From the NCBI RefSeq assembly GCF_001050345.1, contig NZ_LFMW01000011.1, positions 124,001 through 188,000 on the forward strand: 64,000 nucleotides of DNA, in the 5' to 3' direction. Position numbers and translations under genes: made by a program. The notes under the pieces are model-generated. The model saw only the letters and a list, made by a program, of their open reading frames with translations, made no database searches and was not told the origin of the DNA. Each line of letters opens with the position of its first letter. Positions within the stretch are counted from its first letter, which is position 1. This stretch comes from Pseudomonas fildesensis (GTDB lineage: Bacteria > Pseudomonadota > Gammaproteobacteria > Pseudomonadales > Pseudomonadaceae). Positions 17,981-26,286 of this stretch are shown here, one piece after another.

Positions 17981-19179
17981 TTCAGGCCGGACAGGCCAAG
18001 GGCGGGGTCGATTCCATCGAGTGCAACGGCCAGAGCCTTGGCCTTGTCGGCGATCTGCTTGCGCTGATCGGCGGTAATGCTGTCGTAGCGGCGGTAGTGG
18101 CCATCGACTTTCAGGCCATTGAGTTCGGCGTCGAAGGCGTTAAGCGCGCTGTCGATACCCGGCAGCAGGTCAGCAGCAGATTTGGTCAGCAACGGGCGCA
18201 TCAGGTCGACCACTTTGCGGGCGGCTTGCAGGTTGGCGGCAAAGCCGTTCACGTCGATATGGCTGTAGCGTTCTTCCTCACCACTGGCCGCGCGTACATC
18301 GGCCAGGCTGTTGAGGTTGCGCACCACAATGCCCACCAGTTGCTCCGGTGGCAGCGACTGGGCCAGCAGTTGTTGCTTGAGGGCGGTAACGTCGGTGACC
18401 AGGCGCTGGGCAATCGGGCCAAGGCTGTCGAGGCTGCGTTGCTGGAACAGGCTGTATTCGAGGCGATGGAAGCCGCTGAAGCTTGGGTCCTGCTCGCGTT
18501 TTTCGAAGTAGTCGGCGCGGGCATTGATCGCGTTATCCAGTTCCGCCAGGCGTTGCGAGGCGGGCGCGAGTCGCTGGTAAGCCTCGCGAGCTGGCACGTA
18601 CAGCGCCTGAGCTTGAGCCAGGTCACCCGCGTCTATGGCCTGCTGCAAGGCAGTGACGGCCTTGACCAGCGCAGTGCCCTGGCTGCTCAGGTACACACGG
18701 AATTCCGACAGCGGGCCGATAAACGCCACCATCGACGGCTTGGCCTTGGCCTGGGCGTCGGACTCAGCGGTCGGCGTCACGTGCAGGGTGCCACGCGGGT
18801 TGCTCAGCAGGCCGCAGGTGATCGCATAGTCGCCGGGCAACAGGTTGGCGTTGATCACCTGGCTAAGGCCGGGGGCGATGTTCTCGCGCTCCTCGACCAC
18901 CAGCACGCCGTCGAGAATTTCCCATTCCACCGCCCGATCGGAGCGGTTGATGATTCGGAAGCTCGCACGGCCGGCCGGTACGGTCAGCGCGTTGGGCTCG
19001 CAGGCGTGGCCATGGATAGTCACGGCGATCTCGTTGTGATTGATCTGGCGCTTGGCGGCGGCCAATTGGGAGGCGTAGTAGAACAGGCCGCCGGCGGCGA
19101 TCATCACGACCACCGAGCCGGCCACCGCCCAGCGCAAGGCGCGGGATGGCGGAGCCGGTTGAGGAGTTGGGTTGGACAA
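17977..19179 (-). CDS. efeO: EfeO, periplasmic cupredoxin plus M75 domain iron-binding protein
   Basis: The 400-residue protein has an uncleaved N-terminal membrane segment (AVAGSVVVMIAAGGLFYYA). A cupredoxin-like domain follows (about 45-135), with HACEPNALTVPAG and the cysteine segment YAITCGLLSNP. The C-terminal M75/imelysin domain carries HxxE in GFHRLEYSLF and GEEERYSHIDV. It should capture iron and pass it to the permease EfeU. The TTG start at 19179 has AAGGA seven bases upstream and lies ten bases after the efeU stop, making it better than an in-frame GTG overlapping efeU. Confidence 0.92.
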   Translation of the reverse strand: MSNPTPQPAPPSRALRWAVAGSVVVMIAAGGLFYYASQLAAAKRQINHNEIAVTIHGHACEPNALTVPAGRASFRIINRSDRAVEWEILDGVLVVEERENIAPGLSQVINANLLPGDYAITCGLLSNPRGTLHVTPTAESDAQAKAKPSMVAFIGPLSEFRVYLSSQGTALVKAVTALQQAIDAGDLAQAQALYVPAREAYQRLAPASQRLAELDNAINARADYFEKREQDPSFSGFHRLEYSLFQQRSLDSLGPIAQRLVTDVTALKQQLLAQSLPPEQLVGIVVRNLNSLADVRAASGEEERYSHIDVNGFAANLQAARKVVDLMRPLLTKSAADLLPGIDSALNAFDAELNGLKVDGHYRRYDSITADQRKQIADKAKALAVALDGIDPALGLSGLK

Positions 19180-19189
19180 GGGACGGTCC

Positions 19190-20035
19190 TTACTGGCTGG
19201 AAGCACAAGAGGAGGCAGTGGCGGGTTTGGCCGGTGCGGCGGGCAGGAAGAACATCACCAGCGCCACCACCAGGTAAATCAGGTAAGCGCCCAGGGTGCT
19301 CACGGTCGGCGCCTCCTGGTAGCCGAACATCCCGGCCAGCACCGAACCCAGCGGGCTGTCCATTGGCAGCGCGGCACTGAAGTCGAACAGCACGGTTTGC
19401 AGGTGGTTCCACACGCCCGCTTCGTGCAGGGCCTGCACCGAATTGGCAAGGATGCCGGCGGCCACCACCAGGATGAACAGGCCGGTCCAGCGGAAGAACG
19501 CGCCGAGGTTCAGGCGCATGCTGCCGGTGTAGATCAGGAAGCCGACGATGATCGCCAGGATCAGGCCGAGCAGGGCGCCAATCGGCGCGCCAGGGCCTTC
19601 GCTCTGTTGGAATACGGCCAGCAGGAAAAACACGGTTTCGAGGCCTTCGCGGGCCACGGCGAAAAACACCATCAGGATCAGTGCGGTGACCTGGTGTTTG
19701 GAACCGGCCAGTGCGTGATCGAGCGAGGCGTGCAGGGAATGTTTGATCGAGCGCGCCACCTTGCGCATCCAGAACACCATGGAGCTGAGGATGCCGACGG
19801 CGACCAGGCCCACAATGCCTTCGAACAATTCCTGCTGCTTTTGCGGGAATTCGGCGCTGACCAGTTCCAGCCCACCGCCGACCAGCAACGCCAGCGCGGC
19901 GGCGAGGAAAACCCCGATCCACACGGCCGGCATCCATTGGCCGCGGCCGGTCTGTTGCAGGTAACTGGCGATGATGCCAACGATCAATGCGGCTTCAATG
20001 CCTTCGCGCAGCATGATGAGAAAAGGGACGAGCAT
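19190..20035 (-). CDS. efeU: EfeU, FTR1-family high-affinity iron permease
   Basis: This 281-residue inner-membrane protein has about seven hydrophobic helices and the two REXXE iron-permeation motifs of the FTR1/OFeT family: REGIEAALIVGI at the N-terminus and REGLETVFFLLAV in the middle. It transports iron across the inner membrane as part of EfeUOB. It is the first gene of a four-gene leftward operon (efeU-efeO-efeB-efeM) with short or overlapping junctions. A Fur-box-like sequence lies about 40 bases upstream of its ATG. Confidence 0.94.
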   Translation of the reverse strand: MLVPFLIMLREGIEAALIVGIIASYLQQTGRGQWMPAVWIGVFLAAALALLVGGGLELVSAEFPQKQQELFEGIVGLVAVGILSSMVFWMRKVARSIKHSLHASLDHALAGSKHQVTALILMVFFAVAREGLETVFFLLAVFQQSEGPGAPIGALLGLILAIIVGFLIYTGSMRLNLGAFFRWTGLFILVVAAGILANSVQALHEAGVWNHLQTVLFDFSAALPMDSPLGSVLAGMFGYQEAPTVSTLGAYLIYLVVALVMFFLPAAPAKPATASSCASSQ

Positions 20036-20075
20036 TCGGCACCGCAGGGCAACTAGATAGGAAGCTAATTTGTAA

Positions 20076-20094
20076 CATAATGATACTCATTACT
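20076..20094 (-). promoter_or_regulatory. Fur box upstream of efeU
   Basis: The 19 bases match the classical Fur consensus (GATAATGATAATCATTATC) at 15 of 19 positions by eye, including the core ATAATGATA and TCATTA. It lies 41 bases upstream of the efeU start, so iron-dependent repression of efeUOBM is expected. Confidence 0.75.
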
Positions 20095-20203
20095 AAACAG
20101 GTAATCTTGACGTTTGCTGAACCTTGGCTGAACGGTGGTGGCAAAGCGCGTCCACCCTTATGATGCACATCATCTTGTGTGCCGCCGGATCAGCCACCTC
20201 CCC

Positions 20204-21226
20204 ATGTCGGAAAAAGACACCATCTCTATCCACCTCGTACGCGAAGCCCTATTGCAGAGCTGCGCGCCAGGGGCGGCCACCGTTGAAGCATTGAGCAAAG
20301 TCGGGATTGACCCTGCGCTGCTGGAACAGTCGACTGCCCGCGTCCCGGCAATCGCCTATGCACGCCTGTGGCGTTTGCTCGCGCGGCGCCTGGACGACGA
20401 GTTCTTCGGTATGGACCCGCGCAAGCTCAAATCCGGCAGCCTCGAATTCCTCTGCCGCGCGTGCATGGCGCAGCCCAGTCTCGCCGCCAGCCTGGAGACC
20501 GGCCTGGGGTTTCTCTCGCTGATGCTTGAACGGATGCCTGCCCAACTGGTGCATCAACAAAGCCTGGCCGAGATCGTACTGCTCGAACCCGAGCCCGAAC
20601 CCCAACGTGCGTTCACCTATTTCACCTACTGGATGATCGTGCACGGCGTCGCCTGCTGGCTGGCCGGGCGGCGTATCCCGATTCTCGCTATCGAGTTGCG
20701 CTGCCCGCAGCCGGATTTCTGTGACGATTACCAGGTGATGTTTTCCGACAACCTGCGCTTTGATCGGCCACGCACCCGCATGATCTTTTCCGCCGACTGC
20801 CTCGACCTGCCGATCAAGCGCAGCCCGGCAGAACTCCAGCGTTTTCTGGCCCACGCACCGGCGAACATCCTGGTCAAATACCGCGACCCCCAGAGCCTCG
20901 CTACCCGGATCAAGAACGACCTGCGCCAGACGCCTCCCGATACCTGGCCGGAAACCGACGGCCTGGCCGCCAGCCACTGCATCTCCGCCTCGACCCTGCG
21001 CCGTCGACTGGCGGAAGAAGGCCAGACCTTCCAGGGCCTCAAGGACAGTGTGCGCAAGGAGCTGGCGATTGTGTGGCTGGCGGAATCGCAGATCAGCTTT
21101 GCGGAAATCGCGGCGCGCCTGGGGTTTGCCGACACCAGTTCGTTTTATAAGGCGTTCCGCAAGTGGTCGGGCTCCAATCCGGGGCATTACCGCAGTTTGA
21201 TACTGAACGAAGCGATCAGCCAATAG
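20204..21226 (+). CDS. AraC-family transcriptional regulator
   Basis: This 340-residue regulator has a long N-terminal sensing domain of the kind found in OruR/ArgR/OxyR-like AraC proteins (the arabinose-binding-like domain of GliR/QuiR type). Its C-terminal AraC helix-turn-helix pair is about residues 235-335: ISASTLRRRLAEEGQTFQGLK, then SFAEIAARLGFADTSSFYKAF. It is divergent from efeU and lies 187 bp upstream of the glutamate decarboxylase gene, its more likely target. The start is uncertain: no good ribosome-binding site precedes ATG 20204, and a GTG 69 bp upstream is also open. Confidence 0.85.
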   Translation: MSEKDTISIHLVREALLQSCAPGAATVEALSKVGIDPALLEQSTARVPAIAYARLWRLLARRLDDEFFGMDPRKLKSGSLEFLCRACMAQPSLAASLETGLGFLSLMLERMPAQLVHQQSLAEIVLLEPEPEPQRAFTYFTYWMIVHGVACWLAGRRIPILAIELRCPQPDFCDDYQVMFSDNLRFDRPRTRMIFSADCLDLPIKRSPAELQRFLAHAPANILVKYRDPQSLATRIKNDLRQTPPDTWPETDGLAASHCISASTLRRRLAEEGQTFQGLKDSVRKELAIVWLAESQISFAEIAARLGFADTSSFYKAFRKWSGSNPGHYRSLILNEAISQ

Positions 21227-21413
21227 GTCACTTGCAAGCGACCGACCCGCTCTGACTGATGACCCATGGGTTCAATGATCTGGGTCACTTTCTGGCCCCG
21301 GATTATGTGTGATGGTCGGCGCGACCGTTCCATCGCTTGCCCCTGACGCAGCCTGATCGGCACTTGTCGCGATCAACGTCTACGCCATTTCCCTCATTCA
21401 AGAGCAGGATTTT

Positions 21414-22844
21414 ATGGCACTTCACAAAACCGTAGAAACTCAAGACCAAGCCATCGAAGATGTGTATTCGAGCGGCTCGTCCCAGCACACCTTGCCCAAG
21501 TATCGGTTGCCGAATCACTCAACTACGCCGTCGGCTGCCTACAACCTGGTGCGCGATGAGCTGTTGCTCGACGGCAATTCACGGCAGAACCTGGCGACCT
21601 TCTGCACTACGTGGGTCGAGCCCGAAGTCAAGCAGTTGATGGCCGATGCCCTCGACAAGAACATGATCGACAAGGACGAGTACCCGCAAACCGCCGAGAT
21701 TGAAAACCGTTGTGTGCACATCATTGCCGACCTCTGGCACGCGCCAAAATCCTGGCAAACCGTTGGCTGTTCGACCACAGGCTCCAGCGAAGCGGCCATG
21801 CTCGGGGGGCTGGCCCTCAAGTGGAGCTGGAAAAAACGCCGGGAAGCCGCTGGCCTGCCAACCGACAAGCCGAATTTTGTGTGCGGCCCGGTGCAGATTT
21901 GCTGGAAAAAATTCGCCCGCTATTTTGATGTGGAAATTCGTGAAGTGCCGTTGCGCGGTGACGCCTTGGGTCTGCTCCCGGCCGACTTGCGAGAATACTG
22001 CGACGAGAACACCATCGGCGTGGTCGCGACCTTGGGCGTAACCTTCACCGGTATCTACGAACCCGTCGCTGCGCTGGCCGCCGAATTGGATTCGATGCAG
22101 CGCGACCTCGGCCTGGACATCCCGATACATGTTGATGCTGCGAGTGGCGGATTTATCGCCCCGTTCATCCAGCAAACGCTGCAATGGGACTTTGTGATCG
22201 AGCGGGTCAAATCGATCAACGCGTCGGGCCACAAATACGGGCTGGCGCCGCTTGGAGTGGGCTGGGTCATTTGGCGCTCTACCGCAGATTTGCCGGAAGA
22301 GCTGATCTTCTACGTGGACTATCTGGGCGGCAATATGGCGACCTTTGCCCTGAATTTCAGTCGGCCGGGCGGTGAAATCATTGCCCAGTACTACAACTTC
22401 CTCCGGCTCGGGCGTGATGGCTACACGCGTATTCAGCAAGCCTGCTCCGACACGGCGCAGTGGCTCGCATCGGAAATCGTCAAACTCGCCCCGCTGGAGT
22501 TGGTGTACGACGGCAAGGCCGGGCTGCCGGCGGTCTGCTACAAGCTCAAGGACGGCATTGACCATGGGTTCAGCCTGTATGATCTGTCCGAGCGCGTGCG
22601 CATGCGCGGTTGGCAGATTGCGTCCTACCCGCTGCCTTCAGATCGCCAGAACATCGTGGTGCAACGCATCCTGGTCCGCCATGGCGTGAGCCGTGACCTG
22701 GTGGCGCTGTTGCTTGAAGACCTGCGCAAGGCCATCGCCTACTTGCAGAAAAACCCGGTGGTGAGTTCCGACGCCGGACCGAGCTTCAGTCACGGCGCGA
22801 TTGCTGAGCCGGTCATTCCGGCAGACACCCCGAACCTCGCCTGA
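21414..22844 (+). CDS. gadB: Glutamate decarboxylase (PLP-dependent)
   Basis: The 476-residue enzyme is a group II PLP decarboxylase of the GadA/GadB type. It has the N-terminal PKYRLPNHS stretch, the GSSEAAMLGGLALKW segment, IHVDAASGGFIAPF and the PLP-lysine motif NASGHKYGLAPLG. It converts glutamate to GABA with uptake of a proton, a cytoplasmic acid-resistance reaction. A well-placed GAGCAGG ribosome-binding site precedes ATG 21414. The adjacent AspT-family antiporter suggests the two act as an acid-resistance or proton-motive unit. Confidence 0.93.
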   Translation: MALHKTVETQDQAIEDVYSSGSSQHTLPKYRLPNHSTTPSAAYNLVRDELLLDGNSRQNLATFCTTWVEPEVKQLMADALDKNMIDKDEYPQTAEIENRCVHIIADLWHAPKSWQTVGCSTTGSSEAAMLGGLALKWSWKKRREAAGLPTDKPNFVCGPVQICWKKFARYFDVEIREVPLRGDALGLLPADLREYCDENTIGVVATLGVTFTGIYEPVAALAAELDSMQRDLGLDIPIHVDAASGGFIAPFIQQTLQWDFVIERVKSINASGHKYGLAPLGVGWVIWRSTADLPEELIFYVDYLGGNMATFALNFSRPGGEIIAQYYNFLRLGRDGYTRIQQACSDTAQWLASEIVKLAPLELVYDGKAGLPAVCYKLKDGIDHGFSLYDLSERVRMRGWQIASYPLPSDRQNIVVQRILVRHGVSRDLVALLLEDLRKAIAYLQKNPVVSSDAGPSFSHGAIAEPVIPADTPNLA

Positions 22845-22861
22845 ACGCATTGCATCCTCAC

Positions 22862-22876
22862 CGGGCCTTAGGCCCG
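22862..22876 (+). promoter_or_regulatory. Short intercistronic hairpin between gadB and the antiporter gene
   Basis: CGGGCC-TTA-GGCCCG forms a compact 6-bp stem 17 bases after the gadB stop. It has no T tract. If the antiporter starts at GTG 22913, the hairpin lies in the untranslated spacer and could lower downstream expression. Confidence 0.35.
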
Positions 22877-22912
22877 ATGCCTTTAGCGTTTCATCGCCAG
22901 GTACGAATCATC

Positions 22913-24613
22913 GTGACTGCCTTCTTCAATTTCCTGCACGACAATCCCTACATTCTGCTTTTCCTGGTAGTCGGCCTGTCTGTCTGGGTCGGGCGCGGCG
23001 CCATCAAGGGTTACGGCTTGGGAGCGGTGGCCGGGGCCATCGTTATCGGCTGCGCCATCGCGACCTGGGCGTCTTACTACGGTGTGCATTTCGAACTCGA
23101 TAGCTTCACCAAGAGCCTGTTTTATTATCTGTTCATGTACGGCGTCGGGCTGCGCGTCGGCCCCTCGTTTATCAATAGCCTCAAGGGCGATGGGCTGAAG
23201 TTCACCTTTTTGGCGATTCTGTCGTCGTTCCTGGGTTTGGGTATCGTGGTGTTGGGCGTAAAGCTGTTGTCGCTCCCGGTGGGCGCGGCTGGCGGCATTC
23301 TTGCCGGTTCACAAACCATGTCGGCGGCCATCGGTTCGGCGGAGCAAGCCATCACCTCCGGCGTAGTCCCGCTGCCGCCGGGCACCACCGCCGCAGCGGC
23401 GACAGCCATGATCGCGTTGTCCTATGGCATCACCTATATCTGGGGCACGGTCGGCATCATCTTGATCTGCAAATACCTGCCGCGTTGGTGGGGTGTGGAT
23501 GCACGCAAGGCCGCCAAGGAGTATGAGGTCGAGCATGGCGTGCCGAACGTTGATGACGCCGGGCTCAGTGGCTACAGGCCTTTCGATCTGCGCGCCTACC
23601 GATTGGTGAACAGTGAGTTGGTGGGGCAAACCATCGCGCAGTTTCGACAAAAGTTTGCGCTGTATCAGATCGAGAATGTCGAGCGCGGCGACCAGTTGCT
23701 CGGGGCCGATCCATCGCTGGTGCTGCAATTGGGCGATGTCATTGCCCTAGGTGGCAGCCTGGATGCGCTGACGGACCACATGGGCCTGATCGGGCCGGAA
23801 GTGCCGGATGCGCGGGCGCTCAATATCCCGCTGGACGAGGCGGTGATTTTGGTGACCCACCGTGACGCGATAGGCAAGCAGCTCAAGCAGTTCAGCCAGT
23901 CGTCGATTGCCGGACAAGTACAACTGGTGGGTATTGAACGCGGCGGCGCACCCATTCCAGTGGGGCTGGAAACACGCCTGCAACGCTTGGATGTGATGCA
24001 CCTGATCGGCCTGCGCAGTGCCATCGACAAGGCCACGGCGTTGCTGGGCAAGGCAGGGCGGCCGAGTACTGCGACCGATTTGCTTACGCTGTCGCTGGGC
24101 ATGGTGCTGGGGCTGCTGATCGGCCTGATCCAAGTGCCGGCGTTTGGTGCGGCGGTGGGCCTGGGCAACGCGGGGGGCTTGCTGGTGTCGGGGATTATCG
24201 TGTCGTCGCTGGTGTCGCGAGTGCGGTTCTTTGGCAATACACCCAACGCAGCACGCAACATTCTTGAGGACATGGGGCTGATTTTCTTTGTCGCGATTGT
24301 GGGGGTGAATGCCGGGGCTAATCTGGTTTCACAAATCAGTGCGATCATCGCGCTGAAGATCTTTGTGTTGGGCTTTGTGGCCTGCACCATTCCGCCGTTT
24401 ATCGTATGGGCAGTGGGTTTTCACGTGTTCAAGATCAACCCGGCGATCCTGATGGGCGGTGTAGCAGGGGCTCGTAGCCATTCCGGGCCGGCACGCGAAG
24501 CCGCCAAGGAAATCGACAGCACCGTGCCCTGGATCGGTTTTCCGGTGGCGTATGCGGTGTCGGGGATTTTACTGACGGTGTTTGGCTACTTCGCGATGGT
24601 TCTCGCGCGCTAA
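22913..24613 (+). CDS. aspT: AspT-family amino acid exchanger (aspartate-alanine-antiporter-like)
   Basis: The membrane protein of about 566 residues has the AAE/AspT family layout. An N-terminal hydrophobic half includes the motif GYGVGLRVGPSF-like MYGVGLRVGPSFI and the GSQTMSAAIGSAEQA stretch. Two cytoplasmic TrkA-C domains occupy the centre (about residues 215-380), and a second hydrophobic half has VAGARSHSGPARE. Known AspT exchanges aspartate for alanine. Next to gadB this one may exchange glutamate for GABA, which is inference. GTG 22913 follows a CAGG sequence; in-frame ATGs at 22850 and 22877 are alternatives. Confidence 0.82.
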   Translation: MTAFFNFLHDNPYILLFLVVGLSVWVGRGAIKGYGLGAVAGAIVIGCAIATWASYYGVHFELDSFTKSLFYYLFMYGVGLRVGPSFINSLKGDGLKFTFLAILSSFLGLGIVVLGVKLLSLPVGAAGGILAGSQTMSAAIGSAEQAITSGVVPLPPGTTAAAATAMIALSYGITYIWGTVGIILICKYLPRWWGVDARKAAKEYEVEHGVPNVDDAGLSGYRPFDLRAYRLVNSELVGQTIAQFRQKFALYQIENVERGDQLLGADPSLVLQLGDVIALGGSLDALTDHMGLIGPEVPDARALNIPLDEAVILVTHRDAIGKQLKQFSQSSIAGQVQLVGIERGGAPIPVGLETRLQRLDVMHLIGLRSAIDKATALLGKAGRPSTATDLLTLSLGMVLGLLIGLIQVPAFGAAVGLGNAGGLLVSGIIVSSLVSRVRFFGNTPNAARNILEDMGLIFFVAIVGVNAGANLVSQISAIIALKIFVLGFVACTIPPFIVWAVGFHVFKINPAILMGGVAGARSHSGPAREAAKEIDSTVPWIGFPVAYAVSGILLTVFGYFAMVLAR

Positions 24614-24755
24614 CGCAGCGTCAGGAGGCGCCTGGCAGAACGCAGTGTGCGTACTGTCAGTCGTCAGCGCTGCGGTCGGGTCCGCCATCGCTTACTCATA
24701 GGCCAACTGAACAGCTTTGCACCCACGCTTTTCAGTTCGTCGGTGACGCTTGAGG

Positions 24756-24785
24756 TTGGCAGGGCTCAAATTGGCAGGGCTCAAA
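24756..24785. repeat. 15-bp tandem duplication
   Basis: TTGGCAGGGCTCAAA occurs twice in direct succession (24756-24770 and 24771-24785) in the spacer between the antiporter gene and the efflux operon terminator. It looks like a simple local duplication. Confidence 0.6.
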
Positions 24786-24793
24786 CTTGTAGC

Positions 24794-24829
24794 CAAAAAA
24801 AGCCCCGCGACCGAATGGGGCGCAGGGCT
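24794..24829 (-). terminator. Terminator of the mexEF-oprN operon
   Basis: On the minus strand GCCCC and GGGGC (24817-24821 and 24802-24806) pair around a 10-base loop, extended by an alternative outer AGCCC/GGGCT pairing, and are followed by a run of seven T residues (24795-24801). It lies about 40 bases after the oprN stop. Confidence 0.75.
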
Positions 24830-24870
24830 AAAAATTGGCTGGATGCGACCAACCAAAGGAGCTCTTTACA

Positions 24871-26286
24871 TCACTTGCTGCTGGCGACCACCGTATCCGG
24901 CTGCCAGCCCCCACCCAACGCCTTGTAGATCGCAACAATCCCGCGATACAAGTCCACTTCGGCCTGGGCCTGGGAGTCTTCGGCGGCGAGGCGTTCGCGT
25001 TGCGCGTCGAGCAGCACCAGGAAGTCGACGGTGCCTTCGCGGTAGCGAATCGCGGCGAGGTCGGCAGCGGCGCGGCTGGATTCACTCTGACGAATCAGCG
25101 AAACCAGGCGTTGCTGACGCTTGCCGTAATCACTGAACGCGTTCTCTGATTCTTCCAGCGCCAGCAATACTTGCTGCTCGTAGTTGGCCAGCGCGCCATC
25201 CGCTTCGGCATCGGCGCCGCGCAGGCGGGCCCGCACGCTGCCCAGGTCAAAGGCTGCCCAGGTGATGCTCGGGCCCAGGGCCCAGGCATTCGCCGCGGAC
25301 GAACCGATCTGCGACCCGCGCCCGGCGGTAAAGCCGAGGAAGCCGCTGAGGCTGACCCGTGGGAACAGGTCGGCCTTGGCCACGCCGATACGTGCGGTGG
25401 CGGACGCCAGTTTGCGTTCGGCGCTGAGGATGTCCGGGCGACGTTGCAGCAGTTGCCCCGGGTCACCTATCGGCAACGCCTTGGCAATTGCCGGCAGGTC
25501 TTTCGGGCCCAGGTCCACGGTCAGTTTGTCGGGGCGCTGGCCGAGGAGGGTGGCGATGCGGTTACGCTCGCGCACTTGTTCGGCCTGCAGTTGCGGCACG
25601 CTGGCTTCCACTGCCGCGAGGCGTGCGTCGGCACGCTCCACGTCGAGTTGGTCACCCACGCCGGCGTCGCGCAGGCTGACGGTGATAGTGCGGGATTCCT
25701 GCTGGTTCTTCAGGTTGTCCAGGGCAATGCGTTCCCGCAGTTGCGCACCACGCAGCTGACCGTAGGCGTCCACCAGTTCGGCAATCAGGGTGACTTGCAG
25801 TTGGTACAGGTCGGCTTCGGCGTCCTGCTGGTCGGCGTCGGTGGCTTCCAGGTTGCGCTGGATGCGGCCAAACAGGTCCAGCTCCCAGGCCATGTCCAGG
25901 CCCAGGTCGTAACGTTCAGACTTGACCCGGCTGGTGGTCTGGCCCGGAATCTGCCCTTTGCCTTGGTCACTGCTGACGCGGCTGGTGATCGTCGGCATGG
26001 CGTCATTGCTGGCGTCATCGCGGATCGCCCGTGCGGCCCGCAGGCGGGCAAACGCCACGCGCAGGTCACGGTTGCCGTTCAACGACTGGGTGACCAGCTG
26101 GTTGAGGGTAGGGTCCTCAAACTGCTGCCACCAAATGCCTTCGAACTTGGCGTGGTCGTACTTTTTGGCATCGGCGGCGGCCGTGATGTTGGCCGCCTCC
26201 GGGGTCTGGGTTTTGTAGTCCGGGCCTACGGCACAGGCACTCAGCGCCAGTACCAGCAAGCTCGGCAGAAAGACTTTCACACTCAT
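24871..26286 (-). CDS. oprN: Outer-membrane efflux lipoprotein, OprN-like
   Basis: The 471-residue protein has a lipoprotein signal (ALSACAVGPDY, lipidated Cys18). Two TolC-type outer-membrane efflux domains of the NodT family follow, with the typical WWQQFEDPTLNQLV, WELDLFGRIQRNLEA and YREGTVDFLVLLDAQR. It forms the trimeric outer-membrane channel for the MexEF pump. Its start overlaps the mexF stop by 4 bp. Assignment to OprN rather than OprM/OprJ rests on the mexE and mexF neighbours. Confidence 0.9.
   Translation of the reverse strand: MSVKVFLPSLLVLALSACAVGPDYKTQTPEAANITAAADAKKYDHAKFEGIWWQQFEDPTLNQLVTQSLNGNRDLRVAFARLRAARAIRDDASNDAMPTITSRVSSDQGKGQIPGQTTSRVKSERYDLGLDMAWELDLFGRIQRNLEATDADQQDAEADLYQLQVTLIAELVDAYGQLRGAQLRERIALDNLKNQQESRTITVSLRDAGVGDQLDVERADARLAAVEASVPQLQAEQVRERNRIATLLGQRPDKLTVDLGPKDLPAIAKALPIGDPGQLLQRRPDILSAERKLASATARIGVAKADLFPRVSLSGFLGFTAGRGSQIGSSAANAWALGPSITWAAFDLGSVRARLRGADAEADGALANYEQQVLLALEESENAFSDYGKRQQRLVSLIRQSESSRAAADLAAIRYREGTVDFLVLLDAQRERLAAEDSQAQAEVDLYRGIVAIYKALGGGWQPDTVVASSK

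Noticed and set aside
16646..18067. 473-codon frame antisense to efeB
   Set aside because: Shadow of efeB, with low-complexity His/Gln/Gly/Val composition typical of antisense translations in GC-rich genomes.
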